A stretch of DNA of 64,000 nt from Epichloe hybrida (Eukaryota > Ascomycota > Sordariomycetes > Hypocreales > Clavicipitaceae), in the NCBI GenBank assembly GCA_019022495.1, contig JAFEKR010000011.1, positions 1,798,001-1,862,000 on the forward strand. The letters are read 5' to 3'. Made by a program: the position numbers and the translations under genes. The notes under the pieces were generated by a model, which was given only the letters and a program-made list of their open reading frames with translations, had not been told where the DNA came from and searched no databases. Shown here in pieces: positions 61,107-64,000 of this stretch. The number at the start of each line of letters is the position of its first letter. Position 1 is the stretch's first letter.

Positions 61107-61887
61107 CTATTCGTACATGTAACAGTATGGTCCATCGACTGTAGACATGGAGTCGCCAACTCTAGCCATACCACCGGCGTATACCATATCCATCCACGTG
61201 TCGACAGTCACTTCAGAACTTGGAGGGACTGCGAGGGAAGAAAAAGAATTGTTAACTGATCAACCATGATCATGTAGAGGGGAAAAAAAGGGAGGGGGGG
61301 CAGTCGATAACTTACGATTTTCGAATGTGCTAGTTCCGTAAAGCGCATCTTTTCTTCCCGCCCAGTCCTGTGCCTGCCAGATGGACCATAGTCGATCAAT
61401 CTGGGCATGTATGAAGTAAAAAGCACAGTCACTGGGAGAAGTGAAGAAGTCAAAGACATCACCGCCAACGGCGGCGTGCATGCCAGCGTGGATGCCCCCC
61501 TCGAGAAGCGGTCGGAACTGATCCATGGTTGCGGTCTGCAGCAGACTGAGCACCCTGTCCCAGTTCAGCCTCTGCTTGGAGATGGAGGGCGTGAAGCTGC
61601 GCCTCAGACATCGCGGGTTGTACTGCTCTCCGAAAGTGTCACCGGGAGTGGGCGGTGATCCGGGCGTAACTGGCCCGAGTGACGCGTTGAAGGACACGAA
61701 GGGGCCCGTGGTCATGCAGCCGCCTCCCGTGCCTGCGGGCATGGTGAAGGAAAAGGGCTGAGGTAGGCCTGGAACTGACACGTTCCTGAGTTTCTCGTTT
61801 ATGTTCACGCCGTTTCCGCCCAGGCTCGTGGGGGACCCGTCAAAGAGGGGAGAGCGCTGCGGATCATCAGACCAACGGGCACAGTCC
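61107..61887 (-). pseudogene. Tyrosinase, C-terminal (CuB) half only
   Basis: Tyrosinases are type-3 copper monooxygenases that oxidise phenols to quinones (melanin synthesis) and need CuA and CuB sites. Here only the second half is present. The main exon (about 61887-61316) encodes ARWSDDPQRSPLFDG, GGGCMTTGPF, NPRCLRR, the CuB pair GGIHAGMH (His codons 61488-61490 and 61476-61478) and FYFIHAQIDRLW with the third His at 61407-61409 (family usually HH; here IH). Intron 61315-61229 (GTAAGT...CAG) leads to the last exon 61228-61107, ending GPYCYMYE, typical of the family. About 230 codons, all open. A likely intron acceptor sits at 61888; beyond it no CuA motif (HxxxF, WHRYF) is found on this strand up to 62500. 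I infer a 5'-truncated gene. Confidence 0.82.
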
Positions 61888-62508
61888 CTGACCAAAGACG
61901 TACAATACACCCCCTGAATAATTTTACAAATCTCATCCCACTGGAACATGATCGAAAAGGTCAATCGACTCTTCACATTTCGGCCGAGCGTTGCCTCTCG
62001 GAGCTGTGTCTTCCACAACTCCTCGGCGCTCTACCCACCACCAACTTGATAGGGCTACATCCTAATATCCTACGCCCTGCTATATAATCGAACAACTCAA
62101 CGCGCAGTACGGGCCGCAGAGCAGTAAGAAAACTCAAATCCGCAGTAGTGGCCGACATGGCTCATCATCGTCCACGGTTCATTGGATCATCACCTCGTAC
62201 AGAGTTTTCGAGCCGAGCCGAGAACCGAGATCGCCGTCCAGCGAGGATGGCTTCGGTCAAGAGAGCATTTTGGAAGCTGCCAAAGTCATGACTGCAGGAG
62301 TTCGACGTCATCACCAAATCGAGACGAGTTGACACACACACATATATATATATCCATACGCCACCTTGACCCGCGGGAGATGTCTGTCCTGAAGCGAACA
62401 CAGCATCATCCGACTTGCGAGAGAGCTCTTTTCCTTTGCTCAACGGAAAGTGCCGCGCAATGCGTTTGCCAGGCTCGGTTCCTGGTCAAATTTGCTAGAC
62501 CAATTAGG
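61888..62508. other. Unassigned region upstream of the tyrosinase fragment
   Basis: Open frames here (61973-62158, 62165-62443 on minus; 62182-62514 on plus) overlap and match nothing recognised. Sequence at 62041-62150 is not tyrosinase. A (CA)n(TA)n microsatellite lies at about 62331-62353. The break that removed the tyrosinase 5' half probably lies near 61890. Confidence 0.5.
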
Positions 62509-63070
62509 TGTTGAAACAGGCATAATACACGAAGATCTTTATGTATTTGGCTGCCCGGATTTACATATCGGCATCATAGGCGCAGGGAAAGAGGGAAAGC
62601 TTTGGTATCCGCCCGGGCTAACTATTCTCCGCTTCCAGTTTATCTACAGTATGTATCTAACCGACGATTTGACCGACCACCCCCTATATAGCTAGGCGGT
62701 CAAGAGAGGAGGAAACTATTCGCGTCTAAATAATTAGAAGAGATATCTTCATAGGATAGCCTTATTCTCATAAAGGGAAAGCAGCAACCTCCCTCTTGCC
62801 TTTGCCTTGCTAACGCAAACCGCAGGCAAAGCTCTGCTCTCCCTAATTAATTTATTGTACGCGATTCCCTCGTAGGTTGAAGACCACGGCCAGCGCGCCC
62901 AGGTCACGTGGCTACACGCAACCCCCTTTTCTTATAAATCACGCATTAGGCCCCCTTCCTTTCCGGCCTATCTTTTTCTTTCTTAGATAGACGCGATCAA
63001 ATAGTTAATACAGAGTGTATTCTGGATCTAGCCTCGTCGCTGTACACACGAGTTCCTTGTGTTCCCAACA
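62509..63070 (+). mobile_element. 562-bp solo LTR
   Basis: Starts TGTTGAAACAGGC and ends GTGTTCCCAACA (TG...CA), flanked by a perfect 5-bp duplication TTAGG (62504-62508 and 63071-63075). A CACGTG box (about 62905) and TATAAA (about 62933) look like LTR promoter elements. It has little RIP damage and differs from every LTR in the AT-rich island. The strand is inferred from the TATA direction. It is a recombination remnant of a separate retrotransposon family. Confidence 0.85.
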
Positions 63071-63143
63071 TTAGGAGTTGGGAGACTGTTTGTCAACAGT
63101 GGGCTTTTTTTTTCTCCTTCTTTTTATTTGCCACGGGGCATGA

Positions 63144-63410
63144 TTGTGGCACAAGTGTATACGTAACTCGTTGTGCCGCCGTTACAGAACATGTCGGGAC
63201 AGTTTTCGAGTCAATTTTCGCTGGGGACATTTTTCAGACCTGATTGAGACGGTTGCTTCGGACAAGTCCATCGAGTGCATGTTGCTCTGTCGAGGTGCCA
63301 CGGGAAGCAGAATTGCCATCGACTTCTGCTTGGACGGCCGCCCATGGTGGTGCGATTCTCTGGTTCGCAGCATCATGGCCATTACCCTGCATCATTCAGT
63401 TGAGGACTAG
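63144..63410 (+). CDS. Hypothetical small ORF (88 aa)
   Basis: I do not recognise this protein. The open frame runs from ATG 63144 to TAG 63408-63410. It contains six Cys, no signal peptide and no known motif. An AATAAA-like sequence follows at about 63438. A possible intron (GTATACGT at about 63157 to TTACAG at 63187) would change the frame. Overlapping frames on plus (63244-63432) and minus (63182-63382) are alternatives. It may be a gene fragment or chance. Confidence 0.3.
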   Translation: MWHKCIRNSLCRRYRTCRDSFRVNFRWGHFSDLIETVASDKSIECMLLCRGATGSRIAIDFCLDGRPWWCDSLVRSIMAITLHHSVED

Positions 63411-64000
63411 ACGAGGTTTTGTGACGGTTTGAGGACCAATAAAAAAAATACACAACGAAATGAATATGCAACCCATCTGTACGGTTTGGAAAGGAGGGGG
63501 GCTGGCTGTACACTGGTAATGCAAACTGAACATTCGTCATCATCTTCAGCATAGCATCGAGCTTTTATCCTCACTCGGGCAATAATCCCAGCTTCTATTC
63601 GGAACTTGAAAGACCATTCTAACAGCAGGGACGCCTGAAAGACCAGTTCGAAGAGCCATTGATGTTGGTGCCCAGCTCATGTGTCAGTTGTCTCACTTGG
63701 GTATCGCAAGCAATCCCGATGTCTTCCCAAATCGGATGCATTGGCCACAACCAACGAGCGTAAAAGAGTACGAACAAAAATCTAGTTCCAGTCCCGCAAA
63801 GATCGCAGGTGAAATAAAATCCTAGGAATGAGTTGCTTCGCGTGGCCTACCCTACATGAAGAATCGTCAACGCAGCTGGAGGCTGGAGCTGATCAATAAT
63901 GCCATGTCCTCTGTATTATGGGCAATGAGTCGCGCTCGTCTCTGAAAATCACGCAAAACTCGCCAGCCCTCCTCAATAGTGTTTTTTTTATGGGCTACTC
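63411..64000. other. Right-end region without a recognised gene
   Basis: Balanced composition with no open frame of note or known motif. It could be intergenic or the edge of a gene continuing beyond the window. Confidence 0.4.

Noticed and set aside
62165..62514. Overlapping 92-aa (minus) and 110-aa (plus) frames
   Set aside because: They contain a CA/TA microsatellite, show no known motif and contradict one another.

Overview
This window looks like part of a filamentous ascomycete (Pezizomycotina) chromosome with two compartments. Positions 1 to about 59,500 are a very AT-rich, gene-free island of nested transposons. Nearly every recognisable transposon reading frame is broken by TAG or TAA where CAG, CAA or TGG is expected, and Asp and Cys codons are changed by G-to-A. 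That is the signature of repeat-induced point mutation (RIP, CpA to TpA on either strand). From about 59,500 to 64,000 base composition becomes balanced, and host gene sequence with fungal introns appears. No rRNA, tRNA or CRISPR array was seen.

The island can be unpicked from target-site duplications (TSDs). (1) An old Ty1/copia element, H1 (+), starts left of the window and carries pol at 1-1142, 21627-23495 and 25767-26424, with its 3' LTR from 26425. (2) Copia family 1, copy A (-), 1143-21621 (TSD GTTTT), lies inside H1. Copy A itself contains a Ty3/gypsy chromovirus (+, 3466-11285, TSD CCTAA) and a copia family 2 element (-, 13641-19913, TSD AGCTT). (3) Two hAT-like non-autonomous DNA elements with CAGAGCAT termini and 8-bp TSDs also lie in H1: 23496-25758 in the RNase H frame and 26622-36288 in the 3' LTR. 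The second holds another chromovirus (-, 28127-35938, TSD ATTGT). (4) A solo chromovirus LTR is at 37645-37911 (TSD GGAAG). (5) A 3'-truncated chromovirus (+, 39613-57250) contains copia family 1 copy B (+, 44400-56955, TSD CTTTC), which contains copia family 2 copy B (-, 50354-56626, TSD TTAAT). (6) A lightly mutated, internally deleted copia relic occupies about 57484-59256.

The balanced flank carries a two-exon gene for a small secreted cysteine-containing protein (60225-60834, +), an effector-like candidate resembling the AA1-like/Alt a 1 group. Next is a tyrosinase 3' half (61107-61887, -) that keeps the CuB copper site but has no CuA half. Then come a 562-bp solo LTR (62509-63070, TSD TTAGG) and an unrecognised small ORF (63144-63410).

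The strongest unusual signals are three. The hAT-like pair has pentanucleotide-array ends and a roughly 100-bp/300-bp higher-order satellite inside. The outer LTR ends are consistently spared from RIP compared with the inner LTR ends in the intact elements. A secreted-protein gene sits at the edge of the RIP island. No element in the island looks capable of moving itself.
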